Origin: Nanobdellota archaeon
Lineage (GTDB): Archaea > Nanobdellota > Nanobdellia > Parvarchaeales > Parvarchaeaceae
Length of the DNA: 40,255 nt
Reading direction: 5' to 3'
NCBI GenBank assembly: GCA_021791655.1
Contig: JAJYWD010000005.1
Coordinates: 1-40,255 of the forward strand
A model generated the notes under the pieces. It saw nothing but the letters and a program-made list of their open reading frames with translations, was not told the origin of the DNA and did no database searches. Positions within the stretch are counted from its first letter, which is position 1. The number at the start of each line of letters is the position of its first letter. The position numbers were made by a program, and so were the translations under genes. Of the stretch, positions 8,042-16,597 are shown in pieces.

Positions 8042-8787
8042 CCGGTAAGAGTCTCGTACACTTCGTCGACTAGCTTCACAAACTCTTTTGAATGCCTGTT
8101 CCTTGGGCGCTTTAGCCGGATGCTCTTTATTTCTTTTACACGTGCAGGCTTCTCCGAAAGGATTATGATCTTGTCGGACAGTTCCACCGTCTCTTCCACG
8201 CTGTGGGACACCATAACGACAGAATCCGTAGGCATTTTCTTGCTCTTCAATATTCTGAGAACGTCGCTCCTTAGCGCACTGGCAGTGAGTTCATCGAGGG
8301 CGCTGAACGGTTCATCCATAAGCAACACTTTCGGGTTCGGGGCCAGCGCACGTGCTATGCCTACGCGCTGCTTCATTCCGCCACTCAAGACGTTCGGGTA
8401 AGCGTCCTCGAATCCCTCAAGGCCGAAGTTGCCAAGGAGCTCTCTTGCTCTTTTCTCCTTAGCTTCATCATCCATGTTTGACATCGAGAAGCCCAGCTTC
8501 ACATTGTCTAGGTTTGTAAGCCACGGCAGCAGGCCGAAATCCTGGAACACGAACGAGACCTCACCGGTGGGCTTTACCATTCTCCTTCTGGTTACGAAAA
8601 CTTCCCCGCTCGTCGGCTTTATCAACCCAGCCATTATTCTTAGAAGCGTACTCTTACCGCAGCCGGATGGTCCTATTATTGAAATCATCTCGTACCTATT
8701 CCCTACAAATGAGATATTATTGAGGATTACTTCCGGCCTCGCGCCCGGATACTCGAAATAGACTTTATCGACTCTGATCATTTCCAT
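8038..8787 (-). CDS. ABC transporter ATP-binding protein, NitT/TauT type
   Basis: This 249-aa ATPase has Walker A (GPSGCGKST, 39-47), a Q-loop (VFQDFGLLPWL), the signature LSGGMKQR (134-141), Walker B LLMDEP (155-160), D-loop SALD and H-loop SHSVEE. The DFGLLPW Q-loop is typical of the nitrate/sulfonate/taurine subfamily (SsuB, TauB, NrtD-like). It starts 1 nt after the stop of the permease gene and is translated from the same message. It lacks the C-terminal regulatory domain, which is encoded convergently at 7562-8041. The substrate cannot be read from the sequence. Confidence 0.85.
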   Translation of the reverse strand: MEMIRVDKVYFEYPGARPEVILNNISFVGNRYEMISIIGPSGCGKSTLLRIMAGLIKPTSGEVFVTRRRMVKPTGEVSFVFQDFGLLPWLTNLDNVKLGFSMSNMDDEAKEKRARELLGNFGLEGFEDAYPNVLSGGMKQRVGIARALAPNPKVLLMDEPFSALDELTASALRSDVLRILKSKKMPTDSVVMVSHSVEETVELSDKIIILSEKPARVKEIKSIRLKRPRNRHSKEFVKLVDEVYETLTG

Positions 8788-8788
8788 G

Positions 8789-10354
8789 TTATCTGTATAT
8801 TTTTGACACGAAATTATAAAGGCGGTCCCACAGGAACCTGTTCACAAGTATTATCATCACCACCATATTTATTAAAGCGACGGTCATGAGAAGGAGATTT
8901 CCAACCGACAGAGCATTGTCAAGCAGCTTGCCGATGCCGATACTAACGCTACTTATCACGTTTCCGCTTCCGATTACGGACGAAGAAAAATATTCCGCGA
9001 CTATGCTAGCGTTCCATTCCGCGGCTATCGCAGTAACCGCTCCAGTTATTATGCCAGGCACCATGGACCTGAAGTATACCTTGTCCCACAGCTGCAACCC
9101 CCTCACGCCGAAGACCGACTTTACTTCCCGCACGCTGCTGTAAGTGTTCCCCACACTCGAAATCGCACTAAAAATGACGTACCACAGCCCGCTCAGGAAG
9201 AAAACCACGATGGCTATAAACTCACTGCTGCCATAGACGCCCTTAAAGGACGAAGCTATGAATGGGAGAAGTATGGTCGCAGGTATGGAAGCCAGCACTT
9301 GGAACAGTGTGAGTGCGAACTCCTTGTGAACCATTACGAACGAAACGTAGATGCTTATCGGCACGGCTACCACTAGGATCAAAACGAAGGCGCCCCACAC
9401 CCTAAGAAAGGAAAAGGCGAGGGAGACAAATGATAATTCTTCATAATACGGAAGGTACGCAGATACCTGTGAAATCGCAGACCAATTGGAATAAACGGCA
9501 AAGGCCGCTATGAATATAACGGCAGCTGCTACCACATAAGATACGTACCACGATCCCGCCTTCACACGCTCTAGCGCCCGATGGTTGTTGTTTTCCCTCT
9601 GACGCAACTTCTTAGCGCGCATCCTAAGCCCAAAGTGCGGGAAGCGAAGGTGGATTTTCTGCTTTTGACCCGTGGACGCGTACCTAACGGATTCGTAGCG
9701 CGTCACATACTTTTCCACGGAATCAAAAAGCAGGAGCTTAGTTGCGATAACTGCGAGTACGAACATTCCCAGGCCAAGCAGATAGTAAGGCACGTTGCCA
9801 GCCAGCCCGAGTTTTGTGAGGGCAATGCCTATGCCGTGCTGTACAGCGTACTGGGAATTGCCTATAGAAAAGATTTCACTCGTGACAAGATAAAAAAGAC
9901 CTATCGCCCATGAGAGCTGCATCTGCTTTGAGAGTCTTGGCAGGCTCGCCGGTATGAATACCCTACGCAACCTGCTGAGTAGCCCCATTGAATAAAGCCC
10001 CGCGAGCTCCGTGAATTCATTCGGAATCGTCTTCACAGCTTCGTATACCCCGAAGATCATGTTCCAGAGCATGCTTGTCACTATGAGAAGGATCACGGCG
10101 GCGTTTATGCCTATCACCCCCGGCAGGTACCTGACGACCAGGAAGATTGCGAACGGGAAAAAGGCGAGTATGGGCAGCGTCTGGAGCACGTCCACTACGG
10201 GTATTGTTATCCGTTCCACGATTCTAGAGCGCGCCGCTGCTATTCCTATCATCAGACTTATCAAGAACGATAAAGCTAGTGCTATGAGCATCCTCGCCCA
10301 GGAAAAGCCGAGATCCTCAGCAAGCAGGAATATCTCTGAAAGCAGTGTCACCAT
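8789..10354 (-). CDS. ABC transporter permease with two fused transmembrane units
   Basis: This 521-aa protein holds two BPD_transp_1-type permease units in tandem. The first is about 1-230, with the EAA-loop-like segment ELAGLYSMGLLSRLRRVFIPASLP. The second is about 265-521, with VREVKSVFGVRGLQLWDKVYFRSMVPG. Each has around six membrane segments, so one polypeptide supplies the whole channel. A basic linker (about 230-260) joins the halves. It forms an operon with the ATPase. No substrate-binding protein gene is in the window. It starts divergently from the phosphatase-like gene at 10432, with 77 bp between them. Confidence 0.8.
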   Translation of the reverse strand: MVTLLSEIFLLAEDLGFSWARMLIALALSFLISLMIGIAAARSRIVERITIPVVDVLQTLPILAFFPFAIFLVVRYLPGVIGINAAVILLIVTSMLWNMIFGVYEAVKTIPNEFTELAGLYSMGLLSRLRRVFIPASLPRLSKQMQLSWAIGLFYLVTSEIFSIGNSQYAVQHGIGIALTKLGLAGNVPYYLLGLGMFVLAVIATKLLLFDSVEKYVTRYESVRYASTGQKQKIHLRFPHFGLRMRAKKLRQRENNNHRALERVKAGSWYVSYVVAAAVIFIAAFAVYSNWSAISQVSAYLPYYEELSFVSLAFSFLRVWGAFVLILVVAVPISIYVSFVMVHKEFALTLFQVLASIPATILLPFIASSFKGVYGSSEFIAIVVFFLSGLWYVIFSAISSVGNTYSSVREVKSVFGVRGLQLWDKVYFRSMVPGIITGAVTAIAAEWNASIVAEYFSSSVIGSGNVISSVSIGIGKLLDNALSVGNLLLMTVALINMVVMIILVNRFLWDRLYNFVSKIYR

Positions 10355-10431
10355 AGCAAACTTTGTAGGGTGATAAATTAATAGACTGCAACGGTTTAAT
10401 ACGCGTATTTCATTAAAGAAAAGTATAGGTT

Positions 10432-11541
10432 ATGGACATAACTTACCCGGATTACAGAAGAAACATTTCCAACATCGCGGACAGCATCCTTGAGAATTTC
10501 GGCGTCAAGCACAGGCAAAGCAACCTGGCGATAAGCCTGCCGGAAAAAAGACGGACTTTCCTTATAGTCCTGGACGGTCTGGGATGGAACTTGTTTTCAC
10601 GATTAAAGATATCAAAGCAACTGAATGCGCAAAAGATATCGAGTGTGTTCCCCTCAACTACGGCTACCGCACTCACCTCAATACTGAGTGGCACAACGCC
10701 GGGGCAGCACGGCATAATCGGTTACAAGGCATTCATAAAGGAGAGCGGCGGGATTGTCAAACCCCTCCATTCCACTTTTGCTGCAATCCATGCCGATGAA
10801 ATCCTTAGGCAGGCTACACCTCTCAAAGAGATGTTCAGCGTTCACACGCTGTTCGAATCGCTGAGAGAAAGCGGGGTAAAGAGTGGGGTGATTTACCCAT
10901 CTGGGATAACATATTCTGGGTTCAGCGAGATGGTCCTTTCTGGAGCGAGCGAGTTTTTCACTTACGACAATGTCTGGGACGCATTGGAGGTGTTTTCCAA
11001 CGAAATGAAGAACGGCAGGTACGGGTTCTACCACTTTTACGTGCCCTTCATAGACGGTGTCGAGCACGGGTACGGCAGCCAGAGCGAAGTGGCCTATGAA
11101 GCAGCATCGTTCATACTCTCGAATATTGTCTCCAAGATAAAGAAATACGAAGACAAGGTTAACGTTATAATCACCGCAGACCACGGGCACATCAACATAG
11201 AGAGGAGGATAGAGTTCAACGACAATCCGCAGCTGATGAGGAAACTCGAGATACCGCCGTACGGCGACGGGCGCGCACCGCTCTTCAGGTCCCGGTACGA
11301 CATAAGCGAGGAACTCGCTGGCTATAATCTAGGAGTGTTCGGTAGGGACATGAGGAAGCTACTGTTCGGCGCAACCGACAAGAGAACTGAGGACAGGCTT
11401 CCCGATTACGTCGGAGTGCCACTAGATGACTCGTCTTACTATTACAGATACGCGCCAAAGGGCGAAAAGCCTAGGTCCGACATGTCTAACCACGGCGGTC
11501 TCTCTCAGGCCGAAATGGAAGTGCCTCTCGTGCTCCTCTAA
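10432..11541 (+). CDS. Alkaline-phosphatase-superfamily phosphodiesterase/pyrophosphatase
   Basis: This 369-aa enzyme belongs to the nucleotide pyrophosphatase/phosphodiesterase branch. It has a metal-binding aspartate in LIVLDGLGW (D48), the nucleophile threonine in SVFPSTTATALTS (T76/77), GTTPGQHGIIGY, a second metal site in IITADHGH, and the C-terminal histidine in SNHGGLS. Length fits the family. It hydrolyses phosphate ester or nucleotide bonds with two metal ions, usually zinc. No signal peptide is seen, so it should act in the cytosol. It faces away from the ABC transporter across a shared 77-bp promoter region, so a joint role in phospho-compound use is possible but not shown. Confidence 0.75.
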   Translation: MDITYPDYRRNISNIADSILENFGVKHRQSNLAISLPEKRRTFLIVLDGLGWNLFSRLKISKQLNAQKISSVFPSTTATALTSILSGTTPGQHGIIGYKAFIKESGGIVKPLHSTFAAIHADEILRQATPLKEMFSVHTLFESLRESGVKSGVIYPSGITYSGFSEMVLSGASEFFTYDNVWDALEVFSNEMKNGRYGFYHFYVPFIDGVEHGYGSQSEVAYEAASFILSNIVSKIKKYEDKVNVIITADHGHINIERRIEFNDNPQLMRKLEIPPYGDGRAPLFRSRYDISEELAGYNLGVFGRDMRKLLFGATDKRTEDRLPDYVGVPLDDSSYYYRYAPKGEKPRSDMSNHGGLSQAEMEVPLVLL

Positions 11542-11600
11542 AATAGAGGTGCGCCGCAGTTTTTCAGCCAGCTTCTTCCCGGAAACAGCGACTCGCTCTG

Positions 11601-11634
11601 AAGCGCGTGAGTTTTCCCGCTCACTTTTGATAAA
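11601..11634. repeat. Dispersed hairpin repeat, copy B (TnpB left-end-like)
   Basis: The forward strand carries GTGAGTTTTCCCGCTCAC followed by TTTTGATAAAT, which shares its core with copies at 4288-4315, 19341-19372 and 24665-24692. GTGAG pairs with CTCAC. It lies about 60 bp after the stop of the phosphatase-like gene. Two other copies sit at the 5' end of TnpB remnants, so this may be a solo left end. The hairpin plus T-run would also work as a terminator. The remaining 190 bp between genes shows nothing else besides the next promoter. Confidence 0.5.
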
Positions 11635-11731
11635 TTATAACAGTGCTCCAGAAGAAGTTGCGCGGAAATATTGGTAAGTCAACAGATCAGCGGTTTTCAA
11701 GTTTATTTATAGCTGGAAAACATGAAGTATT

Positions 11732-12370
11732 ATGGTGAGCTTCCTGACTTCGGAGCTTTTCGTCGAGATATCGACCGTAGTGATACTTTTGCTTTCCATC
11801 GGCCTGAGCGCCGTAATAACGCAGAAATTCCTCGCAAAAAGGTCCAAAAGCCTTCTGTACTGGGGATCCGGCCTTTGGGTGTTCGCAGTCTCGGTATTAA
11901 TCGAGGTCGTGTTCGCTTTCAACGTGTATTCCGGCTTTCTGGCCGGCGCCTACCTTTTCCTGGTAGCCGCGATAGTAGAACTTCTTGCGCTGGGCTCGAT
12001 GTTTCTGGTAAAGAACGAGAAGCTTAGGCTCTCTTACATCGTGTTCATGGTAGTCACCTCCGTAGTTTTCATCTACTTCCTGCTGACGGAGCAGATACCG
12101 AACCTTCTTACGTCCTTTGTGGTTTTCAATCCGAACCTCCCGCTCGGGGTGCTAATCATGTCGTCCGTGATCACTTTTCCGGCGGCGATAATACTTATCG
12201 TGGTTGCCGCACTCAGCTACATGAAGAAAAAAAGCAACAAACTGCTCAGCATAATAGCCGGTGTAATAGTTGTTAGCGTGGCTGGGACGCTTTACATAGT
12301 CGGGTTCCCCGCTTTCCTCTATTACTCTGAATTCATAGGGATACTTCTTCTTTGGTACGGGTTCATCTAG
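11732..12370 (+). CDS. Seven-helix integral membrane protein, unknown function
   Basis: This 212-aa protein has seven hydrophobic segments separated by short loops, with KRSK, KNEK and MKKKSNK stretches marking cytosolic sides. I recognise no family; rhodopsin-like topology is possible, but there is no retinal lysine motif that I can identify. The TATA-like TTTATTTATAG (11700-11710) lies about 26 nt upstream of the ATG, in keeping with leaderless genes here. The neighbours (a phosphatase-like gene and convergent gatB) do not suggest a function. Confidence 0.6.
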   Translation: MVSFLTSELFVEISTVVILLLSIGLSAVITQKFLAKRSKSLLYWGSGLWVFAVSVLIEVVFAFNVYSGFLAGAYLFLVAAIVELLALGSMFLVKNEKLRLSYIVFMVVTSVVFIYFLLTEQIPNLLTSFVVFNPNLPLGVLIMSSVITFPAAIILIVVAALSYMKKKSNKLLSIIAGVIVVSVAGTLYIVGFPAFLYYSEFIGILLLWYGFI

Positions 12371-12554
12371 ATTTTTCGGTGGTCTGGTTAAAGCTTAAGC
12401 TCTGTGTAAAGCTAGTATACCGGCCTTGCCAGTATGGGTTACTCATTAGCGATTTCCGCTTGAACGGGTTCGTAGGGTCATCACTACCATTAGAAGTATT
12501 ATACATGCAATACGGGACAGGGATCCTTTCTAGTTCTTTTTTATAAACTTTCAT
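12363..12554 (-). CDS. Possible small hypothetical protein, 63 aa
   Basis: In the 220-bp gap between the 7-TM gene and gatB, the reverse strand has an open frame with an ATG at 12554 (MKVYKKELERIPVPYCMYN...). A weak TATA-like element lies about 25 nt upstream (12572-12586). A longer start at 12572 would lie too close to that box. It overlaps the convergent 7-TM gene by 8 bp. No family is recognised, and it may be chance. Confidence 0.25.
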   Translation of the reverse strand: MKVYKKELERIPVPYCMYNTSNGSDDPTNPFKRKSLMSNPYWQGRYTSFTQSLSFNQTTEKSR

Positions 12555-12593
12555 ATTTCTATACGAAATCAAGTGATATTCATACCCTTAAGC

Positions 12594-13880
12594 CTAGAGT
12601 AGGTCTTCTATTTCTTTTTTGACCAGCTTTGCTAAGGCTTTGCGGTCTACGTTCTTTCCCTTCGAAACTTCGCCCACTACAAAATTTACTATGTTTGGGT
12701 TTTTCTTGTACTTTTCTTTTATGCTCTTATCTTTCTCGAGCACTTTCTTTATTTCGGATAGAATCTCGCTTTCATCGACCGTTCCTGCATCGGGGATTTC
12801 TACTCCTCTGAGGTACTTTTCTAATGTCGTTTTATCCGGACTCGCACCGTTCTTCACCGCAGACACGAGCCTGCCAAACCCTTCCGAGGTTACGTTCATA
12901 ATGTCTGCCTGCTTCAAAAGCCGGATAACTGCAAGCATTTCGCCGAAGCCGTACAGATTTCTTCCATGATCCAGAAGCGAAAGTGCCTCCTTGTTGAACA
13001 TTATCGCTTCTCTTATCCTATTCTCAGGCACGTTGTATTCACCGGCCCATTCTTGTGCAATCAGAGACGCCGGCCTTACCGGTTGGACAAGCGCCCAGTC
13101 AGTGTCATAATTAGTGAGGTCGGTTTCGTAAAGGAACCCGTATTCCTCTTCGGTTTCTTTCTCCCTAGATACCTTAGTGGTCCTGCTCTTTTCATCATAA
13201 GACCGCGTTTCCAGTCTCACGCTCTCGCCGGACTTAATAACAGCAGTCTGCCTAGCCGCCTCGTACCTTGCCGCGCCCAGCAGATTGTTTATGCCAGTCA
13301 CATTCTTTACCTCGACCCTCTCTTCTGCGACTGACAGGTTTAAATCGCTTTTTACCTCCTTTTCGATGTCAACGCCTACGTAATAAAGCAGGCTGTTGAG
13401 CTCAGTATAAAAGTCGCGCAGTTCTTCCTCATTACCAATGTCCGGCTCGGTGACTATCTCGACCAACGGGGCGCCGGAGCGATTGAAGTCCACCAACGTA
13501 TAATCTTTTTCCCTGATTATACTAGCAGGGTCTTCTTCTATCTGTATGCGTCTTATCCTTATTTTCTTCCCTCTTATCTGAACGAATCCCTTTTCTCCCA
13601 CGGGTTCTTCGAGCTGCGTTATCTGAAAGTTCTTCGGCAGGTCCGGATAGAAATACACCTTCCTGACGAAGGATATCTTATTGTTTATCCTGCAGTTAAG
13701 CGAGGCGCTTATCTTGACTGCTATGGCGACGGCTTCCTTATTCAGAACTGGCTTAGAACCAGGAAGCCCCATGCACACTGGGCACACGGAAGAATTCGGC
13801 TGTTCGACCGCGACCGCATCAGAGCAGAAGAGTTTCGTCTTTGTCGGCAGCAGAACGTGCGTCTCAAGACCGATTTTCAT
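12594..13880 (-). CDS. gatB: Aspartyl/glutamyl-tRNA amidotransferase subunit B
   Basis: GatB is the kinase and tRNA-binding subunit of GatCAB: it phosphorylates the misacylated Asp-tRNA(Asn) or Glu-tRNA(Gln), then amidates it with ammonia from GatA. Recognised motifs are KIGLETHVLL, TKTKLFCSD, CPVCMGLPGSKPVLN, VYFYPDLPKNFQITQ and DFNRSGAPLVEIVTEPD. The C-terminal ~150 residues are the helical GatB/YqeY tail domain. The cysteines in LFCSD and CPVCMG fit the zinc site. At 428 aa it is shorter than bacterial GatB (about 475). GatB is distinguished from GatE by the missing inserted AspRS-like domain. Its ATG overlaps the gatA stop by 4 bp, so translation is probably coupled. Confidence 0.92.
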   Translation of the reverse strand: MKIGLETHVLLPTKTKLFCSDAVAVEQPNSSVCPVCMGLPGSKPVLNKEAVAIAVKISASLNCRINNKISFVRKVYFYPDLPKNFQITQLEEPVGEKGFVQIRGKKIRIRRIQIEEDPASIIREKDYTLVDFNRSGAPLVEIVTEPDIGNEEELRDFYTELNSLLYYVGVDIEKEVKSDLNLSVAEERVEVKNVTGINNLLGAARYEAARQTAVIKSGESVRLETRSYDEKSRTTKVSREKETEEEYGFLYETDLTNYDTDWALVQPVRPASLIAQEWAGEYNVPENRIREAIMFNKEALSLLDHGRNLYGFGEMLAVIRLLKQADIMNVTSEGFGRLVSAVKNGASPDKTTLEKYLRGVEIPDAGTVDESEILSEIKKVLEKDKSIKEKYKKNPNIVNFVVGEVSKGKNVDRKALAKLVKKEIEDLL

Positions 13881-15226
13881 AGGTCACCCAGATTGTACTT
13901 GAACTCGTACCGAAATCCTTTTTCCCATTCAGAGACAAAATCGAGCAGAGTATAGTCGTCGAAGTGGTCGGAAACCGCCTGCGCGCCGAGTGGCAGTCCA
14001 TTCAGATAATCGTATGGGAATGATACGTGCGGCATGCCGGCTAGGTTCGGCGGCACAGTTAGTATGTCCATCGCGTAGTTCTGCACCGGTGTAAGCTTTT
14101 CTACTTCCTCAAAAGTCGGTGTTAGCACCGGCATGGTGGGAGAAATCAAAAGCCCCTTCTTTGTAAGTGCTTTAAGCCTGTTTATTACCGCCCTCCTTAT
14201 TTTTGTGGCACGCGAATAGTACCTGCTCCTAACGCTCTTCCCCCTAACGAAAGTGCCAAGAAGGATACGCCTTTTCGCCTCGGCCCCGAAACTTGCCCTC
14301 GCCTCAGAAAAGAAATCGTTGTAGCCCTTGGTAAAATCGTCTACCTTCAGTCCGTACTTGAAACCACAGTACTTCGCCAAGTTCGTTGAAGCTTCCGCCA
14401 TCGAGATTATGTAGTACGCGGCGATCGAGTGCTCCAAGTCCTTTGCGCTCACGCTCTCCACCGAATAACCGTTTCCCTTTAGTCTATCTAGAAAGCCCAA
14501 AAATCTGGTCTTGACGCGATCCTCCACCTTGTCCAGAAGTTCCTCCACTATCATTAGGTTCTTAGTTTCCCTGCTCTTTAGAGCCGAATCGACGGACGTA
14601 GAGTCCCTTCTGTCATAGCCCTTGACCTTATCGAACAAGTATCGCACGTCCTGCGATGACCTGCCCATCACACCGACCTTGTCGAGAGAGTTAGCATAGT
14701 CTATAAGCCCGTACCTTGAAAGCAGGCCGTACGTGGGTGTGAAACCCACTACCCCGCAAAACGCAGCTGGCGCGGAAATCGAACCGCCAGTGGACTCGGC
14801 TAGGGAAACGTGGTATTTCATTATGCTGGTCGCGACTGCGCTGCCCGCACTTGATCCGCCCGCCACCCTTCTCTCATCGAAAGGATTCCTTACCGGCTTG
14901 TCGTTATTTATACCGAATGTGCCGAAGCCGAACTCGTCCATACGTGTCTTTCCCAGGAACGAGAAGCCTGCGTTCAAGGCCCTTTCCACCACCGTAGCAC
15001 TGAACGGCGGGATGTACCCCCTCAGTATCTTTGAGGAGGCGGTGCACTCGAAACCCTTGACGCATAGATTGTCTTTTACGCTTAGGGGAAAGCCCACTTT
15101 CATATTACCGTCTATCACACTGAATGCGTTCAGCCTATCGTTCAGTCCCGTTAAATCCGTCACAAGGCGGTCGTAATATCCCTCCCGCTTTTCCGAACGC
15201 ACGAACTTCGATATTGAAGAAGTCAT
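13877..15226 (-). CDS. gatA: Aspartyl/glutamyl-tRNA amidotransferase subunit A
   Basis: GatA is the glutaminase/amidase subunit, releasing ammonia that is channelled to GatB. This 449-aa protein has the amidase signature: catalytic lysine in VKDN (K51), the serine pair in AGGSSAGSA (S125/126) and the nucleophile serine in ESTGGSISAPAAFCG (S149), spaced as in GatA. It sits in the order gatC-gatA-gatB, with 4-bp ATGA overlaps on both sides, so one polycistronic unit is likely. Many archaea use GatCAB for Asn-tRNA and GatDE for Gln-tRNA; GatDE is not in this window. Confidence 0.92.
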   Translation of the reverse strand: MTSSISKFVRSEKREGYYDRLVTDLTGLNDRLNAFSVIDGNMKVGFPLSVKDNLCVKGFECTASSKILRGYIPPFSATVVERALNAGFSFLGKTRMDEFGFGTFGINNDKPVRNPFDERRVAGGSSAGSAVATSIMKYHVSLAESTGGSISAPAAFCGVVGFTPTYGLLSRYGLIDYANSLDKVGVMGRSSQDVRYLFDKVKGYDRRDSTSVDSALKSRETKNLMIVEELLDKVEDRVKTRFLGFLDRLKGNGYSVESVSAKDLEHSIAAYYIISMAEASTNLAKYCGFKYGLKVDDFTKGYNDFFSEARASFGAEAKRRILLGTFVRGKSVRSRYYSRATKIRRAVINRLKALTKKGLLISPTMPVLTPTFEEVEKLTPVQNYAMDILTVPPNLAGMPHVSFPYDYLNGLPLGAQAVSDHFDDYTLLDFVSEWEKGFRYEFKYNLGDL

Positions 15227-15495
15227 ATCTTAGGTCCGACAACATAAAATCGGTAGATCTTCGTGTTGCCAAGCAATTCTTTTTTGTTGCCGAAGGCTTC
15301 CGGCTCTTCCCCCCTCAGTCTTTGAGGGATATCTATTGGATGGAAGGCTGGCTCCAGCGAGTCGACATCTGCCTTCTCTATCTCATCGAACAGCCTTATT
15401 ACCTCGTCTATCTCTTTTAGGAATTTTTCCCTCTCGTTTTCGTCCAGCCTTAGCCTGCTTATGCTTGCCAGCCTGTCGAACTCTTTTTGATCCAT
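15223..15495 (-). CDS. gatC: Aspartyl/glutamyl-tRNA amidotransferase subunit C
   Basis: GatC is the small helper that wraps around GatA and GatB. This product of 90 aa reads EFDRLASISRLRLDENEREKF and VDSLEPAFHP, the usual GatC pattern of two helices and an extended tail. The frame is open to a GTG at 15510, but the ATG at 15495 lies 27 nt from the centre of a TATA-like box (15516-15526) and matches the family start, so I prefer it. It is the first gene of the gatCAB unit. Confidence 0.88.
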   Translation of the reverse strand: MDQKEFDRLASISRLRLDENEREKFLKEIDEVIRLFDEIEKADVDSLEPAFHPIDIPQRLRGEEPEAFGNKKELLGNTKIYRFYVVGPKI

Positions 15496-15613
15496 CAAAA
15501 TTGGATGCACAGCGGGGATTTAACTTTTCTATTGGAAATTTCTTTTTCGATATCGTCGTGGGAGCGGTGCGGATAGTTCAGAAGATAAAAGCCACTAAAT
15601 AGTAGTGTAAAAG

Positions 15614-15620
15614 TATATAA
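15614..15620 (+). promoter_or_regulatory. TATA box of the phosphoribosyltransferase/btpA operon
   Basis: The sequence AAGTATATAAACT, with TATATAA centred about 27 nt upstream of the ATG at 15644, fits a leaderless archaeal transcript. No Shine-Dalgarno is present before that ATG. Confidence 0.5.
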
Positions 15621-15643
15621 ACTGCTCGTATCAGTAATATTAA

Positions 15644-16597
15644 ATGGGGTACGCATTTGTGTCCACACTCAAAAAGGCATTAAAGATAAGGGAAGAAAAC
15701 GAAGAAAACGAGCACACCCTGAGCGGAATATTAAAAACCGCGCTAAGAGAGTGCAGTAAGGGAAGGCTGTCCGACGAACTTTTGGACATCACGCAACTGT
15801 ATCTTACCAAGCTGATAGAACCTGATAAAGTAGGCATTTACGATTCGGACGATACAGCATCCGAGTTTAGAAAGCCTACAGAAAATGGTACAGAAAATGA
15901 ACGCGCAACGCTAGAAAAATTACTTTCAACGGACGAGCGGGTTGTGACAGCGTTCAGGCTAGACAGACCGCTGTATTTTAATCCGATAAGAAAAACCCTT
16001 CGGGATGTATCGAGGGAGTTAAAAAGTAAATCTTCTTGCGCCAAACCGCACGATCGATATCTAGAAACTACTTTGGGAAAGGACGCTGGTCATTATCTGG
16101 ATGTCTTCTACGAGAGTGCAAGGGAAAAATTGGGGAAAGTAAACATAGACGTAATAATATATGTAGCACATGGGGCCCTGGAACCCGCATTGCTGCTGAA
16201 GGAACTGAAACCGGACGCGGAGCTGCTCCCAGTCAGGTATTCTCATTATAGGGCAGGCGACAGCGAACCAAAACTCCCGCGGTACATGACACTTGACGAA
16301 TTCGGCGGCAAGATAAAGGGGAAATCAGTCATAGTGATAGACGATGACATAGACAGCGGGAGGACGATTGCAAAAGTAGTAGATTGGGTTAACGACTTCG
16401 GTCCAAAGAGACTGTATTTCGGCGCGCCCTTGGCCAAAAGATTAAAATATTACCAGCAGGACTATAACACAAAAGAGATAGCTAGGTGGTCAACCGAAAT
16501 ATTCTCTAGAGAAGACGAAGATACTGCCGATGTAGGAAGATGGCCCTCAATTTTCAAATTCCGTGTTGAGGCACGCAAACGACGATACTCGACATGA
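15644..16597 (+). CDS. Phosphoribosyltransferase-domain protein
   Basis: This 317-aa protein has a type I phosphoribosyltransferase domain at about 165-270: IDVIIYVAHGALEPALLL (hinge strand) and the PRPP loop VIVIDDDIDSGRTI at 229-242. The first 160 residues are charged and helical, with no family I recognise, and the C-terminal 45 are basic. Such domains join PRPP with a base (salvage) or act as regulators. It overlaps the btpA-like gene by 4 bp, so the two are translated together, which suggests a shared step in nucleotide or ribose-phosphate metabolism. The acceptor is unknown. Confidence 0.7.
   Translation: MGYAFVSTLKKALKIREENEENEHTLSGILKTALRECSKGRLSDELLDITQLYLTKLIEPDKVGIYDSDDTASEFRKPTENGTENERATLEKLLSTDERVVTAFRLDRPLYFNPIRKTLRDVSRELKSKSSCAKPHDRYLETTLGKDAGHYLDVFYESAREKLGKVNIDVIIYVAHGALEPALLLKELKPDAELLPVRYSHYRAGDSEPKLPRYMTLDEFGGKIKGKSVIVIDDDIDSGRTIAKVVDWVNDFGPKRLYFGAPLAKRLKYYQQDYNTKEIARWSTEIFSREDEDTADVGRWPSIFKFRVEARKRRYST

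Noticed and set aside
12352-12546. Forward ORF of 64 aa after the 7-TM gene
   Set aside because: It starts inside the 7-TM gene and reads across the gap with no start signal.
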